Positions 23,074 through 32,424 of a stretch of 64,000 nt of DNA are shown here, piece by piece. The DNA lies in assembly GCA_903864275.1 (NCBI GenBank), contig CAIPFE010000014.1:310001-374000 (forward strand), read 5' to 3'. Position 1 is the first letter of the stretch. Each line of letters starts with the position of its first letter. Below the pieces are notes generated by a model. That model was not told the DNA's origin. It searched no databases and saw nothing but the letters and a program-made list of their open reading frames with translations. This DNA is from an uncultured Mucilaginibacter sp. GTDB lineage: Bacteria > Bacteroidota > Bacteroidia > Sphingobacteriales > Sphingobacteriaceae. The position numbers and the translations under genes were made by a program.

Positions 23074-24987
23074 ATGAATACGGCAGCCGAAAGATCAACC
23101 ATCCCCAGCCTCATCCGCAATATTGTAGAAAATATCCACCCGGATAGCGAAACTTTTATGACCCATAAGGTTAATGAAGTTTGGGAGGAAATCAGCTACG
23201 GGCAGGCTTTGAATAAGATCGACGCCATCTCGGCTTGGTTCCTGGATATCGGCATTAAAAAAGGCGATTGCCTGGCCCTGATCATCGAAAACGGCCCCGA
23301 TTATGTTTATTACGACCAGGCGCTGCAGCAGATCGGCGCTATCAATACTTCCATCTATCCTACCCTCAGCGAAGCCGAAATAGAATATATTTTGAATGAT
23401 TCGGGGGCACGGACCATCCTTGTGGGCAACCCTTTTTTACTGCGTAAGGTGCTTAGAATTGCCAATAACTGCCCGGCACTGATACGCATTATCCCTGCCT
23501 TTGACGATTTCGAAAAACTCACCGCTAAACTGGGCCTTAACGCTGGCGTTATTAGCCTTACGGGAGTGATAAACGAAGGGAATGCGGTAGTTCATCAATA
23601 CCAGTCGGCTATTAATATTGCGCGGGAGGCTATTTTGCCGTCCGATCTTTCCTGTCTTATTTATACCTCTGGCACCACCGGTACGCCCAAGGGTGTTATG
23701 CTTACCCATTATAACCTGACTGAAAATGCGAGGGTTAGCCTAATACAGATACCCATTATTACAAGCACGGATGTTTTCCTGTCCTTTCTGCCGCTGTCCC
23801 ACGTATTTGAGCGTACGGCAACCTACCATGTTTGCCTGTACACCGGCGCTAAAATTGCCTTTGCCCAAAGCCTGGATCTGCTGGCCAAAAATATGGCCGA
23901 AGTAAGGCCAACCATCATGAATTGTGTTCCCCGCCTTTTGGAACGGATTCATGATAAAGCCATGAAAAACGGCACATCTGCGGGCGGTGTGAAGACTAAG
24001 ATTTTCCTTTGGTCGCTTAAAATCGGGCGACAGTACCGCGAGGTAAAAGAAGCGGGTAAAAAGCCGGGATTTATACTAGGGCAGCAGCATAAGATCGCTG
24101 AAAAGCTGGTATTCAGTAAGATAAAAGAAAAAACAGGGGGCCGTTTAAAGATCATGCTGTCGGGCGGCGGCGCTTTGCCAAAAAATATCGGTGAGTTTTT
24201 CGGCGACCTTGGCATAAAAATACTGGAAGGTTTTGGTTTGACGGAGACGTCGCCCGTTATGTCGGTTACCGAAAACGACCGCATTATTTACGGCACCGTT
24301 GGCCGGATAATACCGGGCATTGAAGTAGCCATACAAAATGTGGATACCAAACAAATTTACACCGTGCAAACGCACGATACTTTTAAAGAAGATTTTGAGT
24401 CGGAAGAAGGCGAGATCATTGTGCGGGGGCATTGCGTAATGAAAGGCTACTGGAACAAACCCGAAGAAACCGCCTCGGTTATTGACGCTGAAGGTTGGTT
24501 CCATACGGGCGATATTGGCCGGTACTTCAGGGGCAACCTGCAAATCACCGACCGTTTAAAAAATATGCTGGTAAACGCTTACGGCAAAAACATCTATCCC
24601 ACACCCGTTGAAAACACCTATTTAAAAAGCCCCAAAATTGAGCAGGTTTTTTTAGTGGGCGATAAACGCGAATACATCACCGCCATTGTAGTGCCTTCAA
24701 AAGAAACTTTACAGGAAACCTTTAATTTAAGCAACGAGTACTTCGAAAAACCCGAACAGTTTATTGAAGACAAAGAAATTGTGGACTGGATCGGCCAGGA
24801 TATAAAACGGCTATCTAATGAACTTGCCAAGTTTGAACGCGTAAAAAACTTCAAGGTAAAACGCAAACCTTTCAGTATTGAAGACGGCGAGATCACCCCT
24901 ACTATGAAGGCCAAACGCAAAGTGATAGAGAAAAAGTACGCCGGGACTATTGATGAGATGTATTTGCAGGAGGCCGAGGCGGATTGA
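23074..24987 (+). CDS. Long-chain acyl-CoA synthetase (AMP-forming)
   Basis: 637 residues of the ANL superfamily. The ATP-binding loop is IYTSGTTGTPKGVML (196-210); GFGLTETSPV, WFHTGDIGR and a C-terminal catalytic region with TDRLKNMLVNAYGKNIYP follow. It activates fatty acids to acyl-CoA through acyl-AMP, and the long linker is of the eukaryote-like FadD15 type. Probably cytoplasmic or peripherally membrane bound. Transcribed alone from an upstream promoter; the small gene that follows is 18 bp away. Confidence 0.92.
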   Translation: MNTAAERSTIPSLIRNIVENIHPDSETFMTHKVNEVWEEISYGQALNKIDAISAWFLDIGIKKGDCLALIIENGPDYVYYDQALQQIGAINTSIYPTLSEAEIEYILNDSGARTILVGNPFLLRKVLRIANNCPALIRIIPAFDDFEKLTAKLGLNAGVISLTGVINEGNAVVHQYQSAINIAREAILPSDLSCLIYTSGTTGTPKGVMLTHYNLTENARVSLIQIPIITSTDVFLSFLPLSHVFERTATYHVCLYTGAKIAFAQSLDLLAKNMAEVRPTIMNCVPRLLERIHDKAMKNGTSAGGVKTKIFLWSLKIGRQYREVKEAGKKPGFILGQQHKIAEKLVFSKIKEKTGGRLKIMLSGGGALPKNIGEFFGDLGIKILEGFGLTETSPVMSVTENDRIIYGTVGRIIPGIEVAIQNVDTKQIYTVQTHDTFKEDFESEEGEIIVRGHCVMKGYWNKPEETASVIDAEGWFHTGDIGRYFRGNLQITDRLKNMLVNAYGKNIYPTPVENTYLKSPKIEQVFLVGDKREYITAIVVPSKETLQETFNLSNEYFEKPEQFIEDKEIVDWIGQDIKRLSNELAKFERVKNFKVKRKPFSIEDGEITPTMKAKRKVIEKKYAGTIDEMYLQEAEAD

Positions 24988-25005
24988 TTTTAAACTATTG
25001 AAATT

Positions 25006-25227
25006 ATGAGAATACCACCAAAAAGTCACTTTACTGACACGATATCCAAAATTAAATCTTCGTTGGACGATTCGAGAATAGAGATTCATAATCTTAAAAA
25101 ACTGTACGAAGAAATTTCCCTAAAAAGGGAACTAACTCCTTATGAATTAAAAAATTTGGAACATATCGATAGAATCGATGAATTATTAATGGAATTTATT
25201 CCTAAGATCAAATTTTATAGGCCTTGA
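25006..25227 (+). CDS. Small helical protein of unknown function
   Basis: 73 residues, MRIPPKSHFTDTISKIKSSL onward, nearly all predicted helix with charged heptads (IEIHNLKKLYEEISLKRELTPYELKNLEHIDRIDELL). AT-rich compared with the upstream acyl-CoA synthetase, 18 bp downstream of it. No family is recognised. It is at the left edge of the AT-rich accessory patch and converges on the UDG-like gene. Confidence 0.5.
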   Translation: MRIPPKSHFTDTISKIKSSLDDSRIEIHNLKKLYEEISLKRELTPYELKNLEHIDRIDELLMEFIPKIKFYRP

Positions 25228-25258
25228 TCAAATTTCAATCCAACAACATTGTTTAAGT

Positions 25259-25864
25259 TTAATCAATCTGATACCCCTGTTCCATCCACCTATTAGCAAT
25301 AAAATCACAAAAATTACCGACGACTCCTCTCCGCGCTCCCCTGGATGGTGAACGTAAAAATCTTATTGATATATTTCTGGCGGGATTATTTTGTATCCAG
25401 TTAAGAGTGTCTTCAAAACACTCATGCCAAAATATTGGTAAGCCCTGTCTGGTTATGCAGACTTGTTTTATAGTTAGATGAGTTTCTAATATTCGTGGGA
25501 TATCAGTTATTGTATTTTCAAATTGATTTAATTCATCATCTTTAAAGTTACATATACTTTTCTTATGCTCAATATCATCTTCATCAGCATCATTAAGCGA
25601 TGCTAAAATATCTGTAATTGCGAGGCTATTTCTTCTACAGAATTCAAGCCAAATTGTCCTATTCCCATTTATTAGGCTTATATTTTCATGAATTTTGGGC
25701 AAAATACACCAAAATTCATTTCTTGATGTTCTTCCATAAAACCAACTCGCATTATTATTACAAGATTGCCAACATGGATTAAAAGTTCCAATAAATAGCG
25801 TGTGGACTTCCCAATCGACATAATCAATTAATAAGTCATTTGAAAATTTGTGATTGCAAGGCAT
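25259..25864 (-). CDS. Uracil-DNA-glycosylase-superfamily-like protein
   Basis: 201 residues, AT-rich. The early motif HTLFIGTFNPCW, followed by ASWFYGR and NEFWCILPKI, fits the pattern G-x-x-NP...F-G..N.FW..L of UDG-superfamily proteins such as family 2 (MUG). A late LRSPSRGARRG matches the second catalytic loop. If so it could excise damaged bases from DNA, but the family can also include non-glycosylases. A true family 1 ung is 4.5 kb away. Single gene of accessory character. Confidence 0.55.
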   Translation of the reverse strand: MPCNHKFSNDLLIDYVDWEVHTLFIGTFNPCWQSCNNNASWFYGRTSRNEFWCILPKIHENISLINGNRTIWLEFCRRNSLAITDILASLNDADEDDIEHKKSICNFKDDELNQFENTITDIPRILETHLTIKQVCITRQGLPIFWHECFEDTLNWIQNNPARNISIRFLRSPSRGARRGVVGNFCDFIANRWMEQGYQID

Positions 25865-25986
25865 ATTTGAATATTTAGATTTTCATAAATGTAAACAAGT
25901 TCCACAAAACTTTAATATATCAAATGGTCCCTATACGCTTTTTAAATTTAACATCATTAATGCAACGAACTGAAGTGAATAATAGA

Positions 25987-26020
25987 CTTAAATTTGTTTA
26001 CTTTTCCTTAAATTTGTTTA
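25987..26020 (+). promoter_or_regulatory. Two exact 14-bp direct repeats before the toxin-antitoxin genes
   Basis: CTTAAATTTGTTTA occurs at 25987-26000 and again at 26007-26020, a 20-bp period equal to about two helical turns, 13 bp before the antitoxin ATG. Each contains TAAATTTG, a -7-type box. A candidate operator for autoregulation by the antitoxin. Confidence 0.5.
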
Positions 26021-26033
26021 ATCGTTTATTTAA

Positions 26034-26261
26034 ATGAAAACACTAACAGTAAATATTGAAGATACCTTGTCTGAAAAAGCGATCACTGCTGTGCTGGATG
26101 CGCTTAAATTAGAATATGAGCTTGATGATGCAACTCAATTTCAGGATGAAACGGAGCGTATAATGGCCAATTCATATCTTGCTGAAAAAATCAGTCAGGG
26201 CAGGAAAGATATGGAAGAAGGAAAAGGAAAAAAAATTGCTCTTGAAGATACATGGAAATAG
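26034..26261 (+). CDS. Antitoxin of a YoeB-type module
   Basis: 75 residues: an N-terminal strand (MKTLTVNIEDTLSEKAITAVLDALKLEY) suited to a dimeric DNA-binding fold and a charged C-terminal half (ISQGRKDMEEGKGKKIALEDTWK). It ends 10 bases inside the toxin gene, so translation is coupled. Recognised by its position before a toxin gene rather than by a named motif. It should neutralise the toxin and repress its own promoter. Confidence 0.65.
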   Translation: MKTLTVNIEDTLSEKAITAVLDALKLEYELDDATQFQDETERIMANSYLAEKISQGRKDMEEGKGKKIALEDTWK

Positions 26262-26509
26262 TTTATCAGCCAAAAGCTTTGGATGATTTAAAATACTGGA
26301 AAAAATCAGGCCAAAAACAAATACAGGCAAGAATATTAACTATACTTCAATCCATTCTGGAAACCCCTTATGAAGGCATTGGAAAACCGGAACCGCTAAA
26401 ATATAACTGGGCTGGCATGTGGTCACGCCGAATCAGCTATGAGCACAGAATAATTTATGAAGTTAAAAACAACGAGATTCATATTTATTCATTAAAAGAT
26501 CATTATTAA
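26252..26509 (+). CDS. YoeB/Txe-family mRNA interferase toxin
   Basis: 85 residues matching the ParE/RelE fold of YoeB: YQPKALDDLKYWKKSG at the N-terminus, KPEPLKYNWAGMWSRRIS in the middle and the catalytic tail IYSLKDHY, in which H84-Y85 correspond to the active-site pair. YoeB toxins cut mRNA on the ribosome. Start overlaps the antitoxin by 10 bases. The module is intact and AT-rich. Confidence 0.85.
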   Translation: MEIVYQPKALDDLKYWKKSGQKQIQARILTILQSILETPYEGIGKPEPLKYNWAGMWSRRISYEHRIIYEVKNNEIHIYSLKDHY

Positions 26510-26531
26510 TCATCTGACTCAAAGATACCTC

Positions 26532-27215
26532 CTACAAAAACCCCAAAATATCCCTTATCCCCTCCACGCTTTTAAACTTCTCATCATCAATGCTATGCTC
26601 AATATGCTCATGCGCCCAGGTGATGTGGTAGGGCACGTGAACACCATAGCCGCCTACATTTAATACCGGCAAAATGTCGCTTTTAAGGGAATTGCCAACC
26701 ATCAGCAATTCAGCGGGTTGTATATCCAGGTGCTTAATGAGCTTAAGGTAATTGGCGTCGTCCTTTTCGCTCATGATCTCGATATGGTGAAAATAATGGC
26801 TTATGCCGGATTTTCTTAGCTTCCGCTCCTGGTCGAGCAGGTCGCCTTTGGTAGCTACCACGAGGCGGTATTTATCTTTTAAGGCCAGCAGCACATCTTC
26901 CACCCCATCCAGCAGTTCAATTGGCTGGTCGAGCATTTGCTTGCCCAGGTTCAGTATCTTTTCAACTACATTAACGCTGATGGTGTTATTGGTTACCTTT
27001 AATGCCGTCTCGATCATCGACAGCATAAAGCCTTTTATGCCATAACCATATAAAGCAAGATTTTCTATCTCGGTTTTCAACAGTTCGCGCTCCAGCGTAC
27101 GCTGCGAAGAATACTCGCTGAGCAGATCGTAAAATCTTTCTTCCGTTTGCCTGAAATACGGCTCGTTCACCCAAAGGGTATCGTCGGCATCGAAGGCAAT
27201 TACTTTTAAATTCAT
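26532..27215 (-). CDS. HAD-family hydrolase
   Basis: 227 residues from the ATG at 27215. The box TAACTTTG (27221-27228, minus strand) lies 5 nt before it, so the in-frame ATG at 27233 is upstream of the likely transcript. HAD motif I is FDADDTLW with nucleophile D9 and D11; motif II is VVATKGD; motif III/IV fall at MSEKDDANYLKL and MVGNSLKSDILPVLNVGGYG. A phosphatase or phosphoglycolate-type hydrolase of unknown substrate, cytoplasmic. Confidence 0.85.
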   Translation of the reverse strand: MNLKVIAFDADDTLWVNEPYFRQTEERFYDLLSEYSSQRTLERELLKTEIENLALYGYGIKGFMLSMIETALKVTNNTISVNVVEKILNLGKQMLDQPIELLDGVEDVLLALKDKYRLVVATKGDLLDQERKLRKSGISHYFHHIEIMSEKDDANYLKLIKHLDIQPAELLMVGNSLKSDILPVLNVGGYGVHVPYHITWAHEHIEHSIDDEKFKSVEGIRDILGFL

Positions 27216-27296
27216 TGGGTCAAAGTTATTCATCCTTAGCTAAAGACCGCTTGTCATGGCGAATTTATTTCCGCTACTCAACTCAATCTTCCCCAT

Positions 27297-27423
27297 CGTC
27301 ATGCCGTCCGCCAACTGGTCGGATCGGCGCCTCATCATACGGGTAGGCCGCATGTCGTACACATGCAAGGCGCTCACTTAGCATGTGGGGTGCTGATCCG
27401 ACCAATTGGCGGACAGCATGACG
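27297..27423. repeat. 35-bp imperfect inverted repeat with 57-bp loop
   Basis: Left arm 27297-27331 begins CGTCATGCCGTCCGCCAACT. Right arm 27389-27423 ends GGCGGACAGCATGACG and differs from the perfect complement at about five positions. The loop holds a smaller stem (GCATGT/ACATGC). It resembles a small non-autonomous element or a strong terminator between divergent genes. Confidence 0.6.
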
Positions 27424-27486
27424 TTCTTTTTGATAAAACAGACCATCTCACTTCGCATATCTCACATCTCATATCTAAAAAAATCT

Positions 27487-27494
27487 TACTTTTG
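27487..27494 (+). promoter_or_regulatory. -7 promoter box TACTTTTG before lysS
   Basis: Perfect TAnnTTTG, 7 nt before the ATG at 27502; implies a leader of at most two nucleotides. Confidence 0.55.
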
Positions 27495-27501
27495 CGGCAA
27501 T

Positions 27502-29223
27502 ATGAGTATTGCACTATCCGAACAGGAAATTTTACGCCGCGAATCATTACAGCAACTGCGCGCTTTAGGTATAAACCCGTATCCCGCCGAGGAATATAAG
27601 GTGACTGCCTGGGCGCAGGATATTACCGACAATTTCGAACGCTTCCCCGACTCTTATAAAAATGTAACCATGGCTGGCCGTATCATGAGCCGCCGTATTA
27701 TGGGCAGCGCCTCGTTTGCCGAACTGCAGGATTCAACAGGCCGTATACAGATCTATTTAAAACGCGACGATATTTGTCCCGGCGAGGATAAAACCCTGTA
27801 CAATACCGTATTTAAAAAGCTGATGGACCTAGGCGATTATGTGGGCGTTAAAGGCTTTGTGTTTTTTACGCAGACCGGCGAAATTTCTGTACATGTACAG
27901 GAATTAGCTTTACTTTCTAAATCATTAAAGCCTCTCCCGGTAGTTCGAAGGGATGATGAAGGAAATATATACGATGCTTTCACCGACCCTGAATTGCGTT
28001 ACCGCCAGCGTTATGTTGACCTGACGGTTAACCCCGGCTACAAGCAAATTTTTATTGCCCGCTCAAAAGTGATCAGCAGTATGCGCGAATACTTCATTAA
28101 ACAGGGTTGGATGGAAGTTGAAACGCCCATATTGCAGCCGGTGCATGGCGGCGCGGCGGCGCGCCCGTTTGTAACGCACCATAATGCGCTGGATATGCCG
28201 CTGTTTTTGCGCATCGCCAACGAGTTGTACTTAAAGCGCCTGATCGTGGCTGGTTTTGACGGAGTTTTTGAGTTTGGCAAAATGTTCCGCAACGAAGGCA
28301 TGGACCGCACCCATAACCCCGAATTTACCGGCCTGGAAATTTATGTGGCTTATAAGGATTATATATGGATGATGGCGATGGTAGAGGAATGCCTTGAAAC
28401 CGTAGCACGGGTAGTTCACGGTATCCCGGTTGTACAGGTAGGCGGCAATGAGATCAATTTTGCAGGGCCTTACGAAAAACTCTCGATGTACGATTCTATC
28501 AGGAAATATACAGATATTGATGTTTCAGGCATGGATGAAGATGCTTTACGCCTTACCTGCGGGTATTTGGGTATCGAAGTAACCGAGAGTATGGGCAAAG
28601 GCAAATTAGTCGACGAAATATTCAGCGCCAAAGTAGAGGCCAACCTTATCCAGCCAACTTATATTACCGACTACCCTATAGAAATGACCCCGCTTGCCAA
28701 AAAACATCGTGCAAAAGAAGGCTTGGTGGAGCGCTTTGAATTGTTTGTAAATGGCAAGGAAATCGCAAATGCTTATTCGGAACTGAATGACCCGATTGAT
28801 CAGCGCGAGCGTTTGGAAGAGCAATTGATACTTGCCGGCCGCGGCGATGATGAAGCCATGGCGATGGATGACGACTTTTTACGGGCCCTTGAATATGGCA
28901 TGCCCCCAACATCGGGCCTGGGTATCGGCATCGACAGGCTGGTTATGCTGTTAACCAACCAGCATACTATCCAGGAAGTATTATTCTTCCCGCAAATGCG
29001 CCCTGAGAAAAAGGTAAAAACAGCTACGACCGATGATTTTATAAATATAGGCGTCCCCGCCGAATGGGTGCCCGTGCTCAATAAAATGGGCTTTAATACG
29101 GTTGAAGAGCTTAAAGCCGCCAACCCCAACAAAGTATTTAATGACCTTGGCGGGATGCGCAAAAAATTAAAGCTGGAAATTGTTATGCCTGCAAAAGAGG
29201 TGGTTATGGCGTGGTTTGAATAA
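27502..29223 (+). CDS. lysS: Lysyl-tRNA synthetase (class II)
   Basis: 573 residues from the ATG at 27502 ([20 protein letters not shown]); a longer frame from 27406 crosses repeats. An N-terminal OB-fold anticodon domain ([16 protein letters not shown]) is followed by motif 1 ([18 protein letters not shown]), motif 2 ([15 protein letters not shown]) and motif 3 ([12 protein letters not shown]). It charges tRNA-Lys. The C-terminus carries an extra ~65 residues after motif 3 ([19 protein letters not shown] onward) that E. coli LysRS lacks. Confidence 0.95.
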   Translation: MSIALSEQEILRRESLQQLRALGINPYPAEEYKVTAWAQDITDNFERFPDSYKNVTMAGRIMSRRIMGSASFAELQDSTGRIQIYLKRDDICPGEDKTLYNTVFKKLMDLGDYVGVKGFVFFTQTGEISVHVQELALLSKSLKPLPVVRRDDEGNIYDAFTDPELRYRQRYVDLTVNPGYKQIFIARSKVISSMREYFIKQGWMEVETPILQPVHGGAAARPFVTHHNALDMPLFLRIANELYLKRLIVAGFDGVFEFGKMFRNEGMDRTHNPEFTGLEIYVAYKDYIWMMAMVEECLETVARVVHGIPVVQVGGNEINFAGPYEKLSMYDSIRKYTDIDVSGMDEDALRLTCGYLGIEVTESMGKGKLVDEIFSAKVEANLIQPTYITDYPIEMTPLAKKHRAKEGLVERFELFVNGKEIANAYSELNDPIDQRERLEEQLILAGRGDDEAMAMDDDFLRALEYGMPPTSGLGIGIDRLVMLLTNQHTIQEVLFFPQMRPEKKVKTATTDDFINIGVPAEWVPVLNKMGFNTVEELKAANPNKVFNDLGGMRKKLKLEIVMPAKEVVMAWFE

Positions 29224-29240
29224 AAAAACCAATCCCCTTC

Positions 29241-29268
29241 GTAGAGACGCGATGCATCGCGTCTCTAC
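29241..29268. terminator. Perfect 28-bp palindrome GTAGAGACGCGATG...
   Basis: GTAGAGACGCGATG joined to its exact complement CATCGCGTCTCTAC. It lies 18 bp after the lysS stop and belongs to the GTAGAGACG hairpin family also seen at 19920-20012. A further palindrome, GGACACAAAATTTTGTGTCC, is at 29663-29682. Confidence 0.65.
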
Positions 29269-29376
29269 CTGCGTTTGCAAAATAATTCTCAATAAATCAG
29301 CCCGTTAATAACAATTTGTTAATAAAAGCTTAAAACAGTTGGTACTTTAGTATTAAACAGGTTGTTTATTATTGCA

Positions 29377-29613
29377 ATGAAACAACTTATAAGTAAAGTC
29401 ATGACCAATTCCATCCTCGAAATAACCGAAAAAGAATACCTGATAAAATTGAACAGAAGCACGTTCAATTTATCCTTTATCAGGAGCCTGCTGAAAATTG
29501 TGGAAGTAGCCAATCCGTCAGAAGATAGCTATTATCTCGCTGAAAGGCATATCGCCGCGAATCAAAATCATTCATCGGAGCCGGATTATTACGGTTCGCT
29601 TGAAGAAAAATAG
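29377..29613 (+). CDS. Small protein of unknown function
   Basis: 78 residues from the ATG at 29377 (MKQLISKVMTNSILEITEKEYL). A TTG five codons upstream and an ATG eight codons downstream are alternatives. The middle (YLIKLNRSTFNLSFIRSLLKIVEVANPSED) is amphipathic. No family recognised. It stands alone between two palindromic hairpins. Confidence 0.5.
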   Translation: MKQLISKVMTNSILEITEKEYLIKLNRSTFNLSFIRSLLKIVEVANPSEDSYYLAERHIAANQNHSSEPDYYGSLEEK

Positions 29614-29695
29614 AGACGAAAAGAATAAAGAAGCAAGAATCAAGATTCAAGACAAAATGTAGGGACACAAAATTTTGTGTCCGCCGGGATATTTG

Positions 29696-30247
29696 TTAAA
29701 ACTGCCGGTACCCGCCTCTTACCACTGTTTGCTTATCCATCTGCGCCATCTGGGCCTTCATCATCTTTATCTGGTCGGTAAGCAATTTATTTTTATCATC
29801 CTTTGTGGCTTCGGACAAATACATCTGCGCCTCGCGCTTGTTGCGTTTGGCCATGGATATGCCCGCCAGGCTCAATTTTGCCATAGCTGTATTATGCGAC
29901 ATTTTCATGCCGAGCGAAAGCGCCTTCTTAAAATATTTCTCGGCTTTTAATGGCGCTTTACGCGATTCTATCATCCCGATCAGCAAATTATAATAGCCAT
30001 GCTGGTTTTTGTTCAATTGCTGTTCGTAATTGGTGATCTTTAGCAGCCATTCTTCGGCTTTTTCCGATTTTTCCTTGCGCAGGAACCATTGGGCGATGAT
30101 CATGTTTTCATTAAAGAAATAGGTAAGAAGTACGATACCGCCTAAAAACAGCACCAGTATCCCCCAGCCCCAAAAACCAAAGGCGCAAAGCGCAACGGCG
30201 GCGCCCATAACTACGCAGGCAATAATTAACCTTATTATATTCGACAT
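29696..30247 (-). CDS. Membrane-anchored TPR-like protein
   Basis: 183 residues. Two membrane segments at about 5-25 and 28-46, then helical repeats of TPR type (SEKAEEWLLKITNYEQQL, HGYYNLLIGMIESRK, KAEKYFKKALSLGMKMSHN, AKRNKREAQMYLSEATKDD). Probably an inner-membrane scaffold with the repeats in the cytoplasm; function unknown. Divergent from ung. Confidence 0.7.
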   Translation of the reverse strand: MSNIIRLIIACVVMGAAVALCAFGFWGWGILVLFLGGIVLLTYFFNENMIIAQWFLRKEKSEKAEEWLLKITNYEQQLNKNQHGYYNLLIGMIESRKAPLKAEKYFKKALSLGMKMSHNTAMAKLSLAGISMAKRNKREAQMYLSEATKDDKNKLLTDQIKMMKAQMAQMDKQTVVRGGYRQF

Positions 30248-30320
30248 CTTGTTTTATACTATAAATCCGGTACAAATATCCGTTTATTTGTACGCTAAAT
30301 CAACATAATAATAAAGATTT

Positions 30321-31001
30321 ATGGCAATAGAATTAGAGCCCTCGTGGCTGATAGTTTTAGGGGATGAATTTGGTAAGGATTATATGGTGCAGCTGCGCCA
30401 GTTTTTAAAAACTGAAAAACAGGCCGGCCGCAAAATTTATCCAAAGGGCAGCGATATTTTTAACGCGTTCAATACCACTCCATTTGATACGGTTGAAGTA
30501 GTTATACTTGGACAGGATCCCTACCACGGCGAAAACCAGGCGCATGGTCTGTCATTCTCAGTCCAAAAAGGCGTAGCTATCCCGCCGTCACTAAGAAATA
30601 TTTACAAAGAACTGCAAACCGATATACCAGGCTTCACCATCCCCAACCACGGTGACCTTACCGCATGGGCCGAACAAGGCGTGCTTTTATTAAACGCCAG
30701 CCTCACTGTACAGGCCGGCCTGCCGGGCTCGCATCAAAAAAAGGGTTGGGAAGAATTTACTGATAATGTCATCAAAACAATATCCGATAAAAAAGAAGGC
30801 ATCGTATTTATATTATGGGGCAGCTTTGCCCAGGCAAAAGCGGAATTGATCGATAAAACAAAGCACCATATCATCAAATCGCCACACCCGTCGCCATTCT
30901 CGGCTGATCGTGGTTTTTTTGGGTCAAAGCCGTTCTCGAAAACTAATGAGATCTTAATAAAGGAAGGGAAGAAACCGATAGACTGGCAAGTAGCCCCCTA
31001 A
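30321..31001 (+). CDS. ung: Uracil-DNA glycosylase, family 1
   Basis: 226 residues. The water-activating motif GQDPYHG places catalytic D66, LLLNASLTV is the uracil-binding stretch and SPHPSPFSA contains the catalytic H189. It removes uracil from DNA to begin base-excision repair. The stop codon TAA lies inside the CCCCCTAACCCCCT hairpin repeat that the insertion sequence has split; the original neighbour across the repeat is the convergent Lrp gene. Confidence 0.95.
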   Translation: MAIELEPSWLIVLGDEFGKDYMVQLRQFLKTEKQAGRKIYPKGSDIFNAFNTTPFDTVEVVILGQDPYHGENQAHGLSFSVQKGVAIPPSLRNIYKELQTDIPGFTIPNHGDLTAWAEQGVLLLNASLTVQAGLPGSHQKKGWEEFTDNVIKTISDKKEGIVFILWGSFAQAKAELIDKTKHHIIKSPHPSPFSADRGFFGSKPFSKTNEILIKEGKKPIDWQVAP

Positions 31002-31028
31002 CCCCCTAAAGGGGAACGATTAGTCCTC

Positions 31029-31038
31029 CCCCTTTAGG
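31029..31038. repeat. Left target-site duplication CCCCTTTAGG
   Basis: This 10-bp word lies directly outside the left inverted repeat and is repeated at 32464-32473 outside the right one. If one more base is assigned to each inverted repeat, the duplication is 8 bp. Confidence 0.75.
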
Positions 31039-32424
31039 CTACCGTGTACCCACATCTTTTTGGAGTGACCAGCCATCATATATATCATAGAATTTTTTCA
31101 GTCCGCTAAACATCGTTGTCATACCAGGTTTTCTTTGCGATGCGTATCCTTCCCAACCTCCTATCCGTGACAGTAGCCATACTACATTGTTAAGTTTTCC
31201 TATGGGAAATGGATTTTTTAATGCTTCCGTTTTCCCCTCCATAGTTTTGTTCAATGCTGTCAGGCATTCTTGCTCTTTTTCTGAAAAGAGTAAATCTGCG
31301 TCAGGCACATTAGCTTCTTCTGGCTCGTTATAAGCAATATGCATCTGCATTAGTTTTAAAACTGTATCCAGCAGCATGACAGTCAATTTTCTGATCGACC
31401 ACCCCGTTTCCAGTTCACTCCCTTCTATATTAAATCCTTCTTTTTTTAGCATTCTAAACAATTCCTCTATAAACCATCTCCAGGTATACCATTCAATAAT
31501 TAACCGCGCATCCTCAAAATTAGTTACCGGCCATGTAGTGAGCAGTCGCCAATGCAATGGTTCATAATCCACTGCGCCTACTTCAAATGCTTCAACGGCA
31601 TATACTTCGATACTCTTCCCTTTACCTTGGGCCTGTATCCGGGTTTTCACCGACCGTACCTCAATATTAGCTTCCCGAACCGGTGTTTTTCCATGATTGT
31701 CACCATCCAGCACGACCTTGTAATTCCCCAGTTTTACAGAAGCAGATAGGCTATCCCATAATTTACCTTCAATATCATCTGTGTTCCTGTTTACATTTGA
31801 ACGAATCAACAGATAAGTTTTCGAATCTGGGATTCGTTTAAACTGTTCAAATATATCCCCTTCTCTATCCTGGACAATCACAACAGCTTCTGCCTGGTGA
31901 AGTGTTTGTTTACTCTGCTTTCCAGCCTCAATCCATTTATAAGATTCCTTCTCCTCTATGGGTAGCCTTTTATATTTGCGTTCCTCTGTATTAGGCCTCT
32001 CCAAATCCCTTCCCCACATTTTTATACTGGAGAATCCAAGCGGAAAACAGTTTTGCGCATCTACCACCAATGATGGATGCAGTTTAAACCCAATACCCCA
32101 GCTATCGTCAATTCCACCAAAACCACTATCTTTCTTTAACCGTCCTTTATGGGATGATAGATTGATTTCCGTTGTATCTTGTATCGATAATACAACTTTC
32201 CCTTTAACCTGTCTGGAACAACGCTCCTGTAACTCTTTAATAAGTTGTGTTTCTGTGGCCCTCTTGTTATGCAAGAAGCGATAATATGCTTTTTGCTCCG
32301 CCCTGTTTAATGAAATCCCTTGTATGCAACCGGTACTGTTACAGAAAAGTCGCCGATGCAACTCCGTTCCTCGTTTTTCTGTTCGTTTGTCTCCAAAATA
32401 TCCCTCGTAATTCACTCCTATCAT
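31039..32424 (-). CDS. IS4-family (Tn5/IS50-like) transposase
   Basis: 461 residues from the ATG at 32424, which has AAAGGTGG 11 nt upstream; a GTG at 32439 would add five residues. The N-terminus (FGDKRTEKRGTELHRRL, then AYYRFLHNKRAT) matches the Tn5-type DNA-binding region. DDE residues fall in VLSIQDTTEIN, VIVQDREGDIF and WRWFIEELFRMLKKEG, the last being the YREK-type motif. It is complete and probably active. The final residues VGTR and stop are read from the inverted repeat. Confidence 0.9.
   Translation of the reverse strand: MIGVNYEGYFGDKRTEKRGTELHRRLFCNSTGCIQGISLNRAEQKAYYRFLHNKRATETQLIKELQERCSRQVKGKVVLSIQDTTEINLSSHKGRLKKDSGFGGIDDSWGIGFKLHPSLVVDAQNCFPLGFSSIKMWGRDLERPNTEERKYKRLPIEEKESYKWIEAGKQSKQTLHQAEAVVIVQDREGDIFEQFKRIPDSKTYLLIRSNVNRNTDDIEGKLWDSLSASVKLGNYKVVLDGDNHGKTPVREANIEVRSVKTRIQAQGKGKSIEVYAVEAFEVGAVDYEPLHWRLLTTWPVTNFEDARLIIEWYTWRWFIEELFRMLKKEGFNIEGSELETGWSIRKLTVMLLDTVLKLMQMHIAYNEPEEANVPDADLLFSEKEQECLTALNKTMEGKTEALKNPFPIGKLNNVVWLLSRIGGWEGYASQRKPGMTTMFSGLKKFYDIYDGWSLQKDVGTR

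Noticed and set aside
31376..32284. Plus-strand open frames within the insertion sequence
   Set aside because: Shadows of the transposase gene; no passenger gene is supported.
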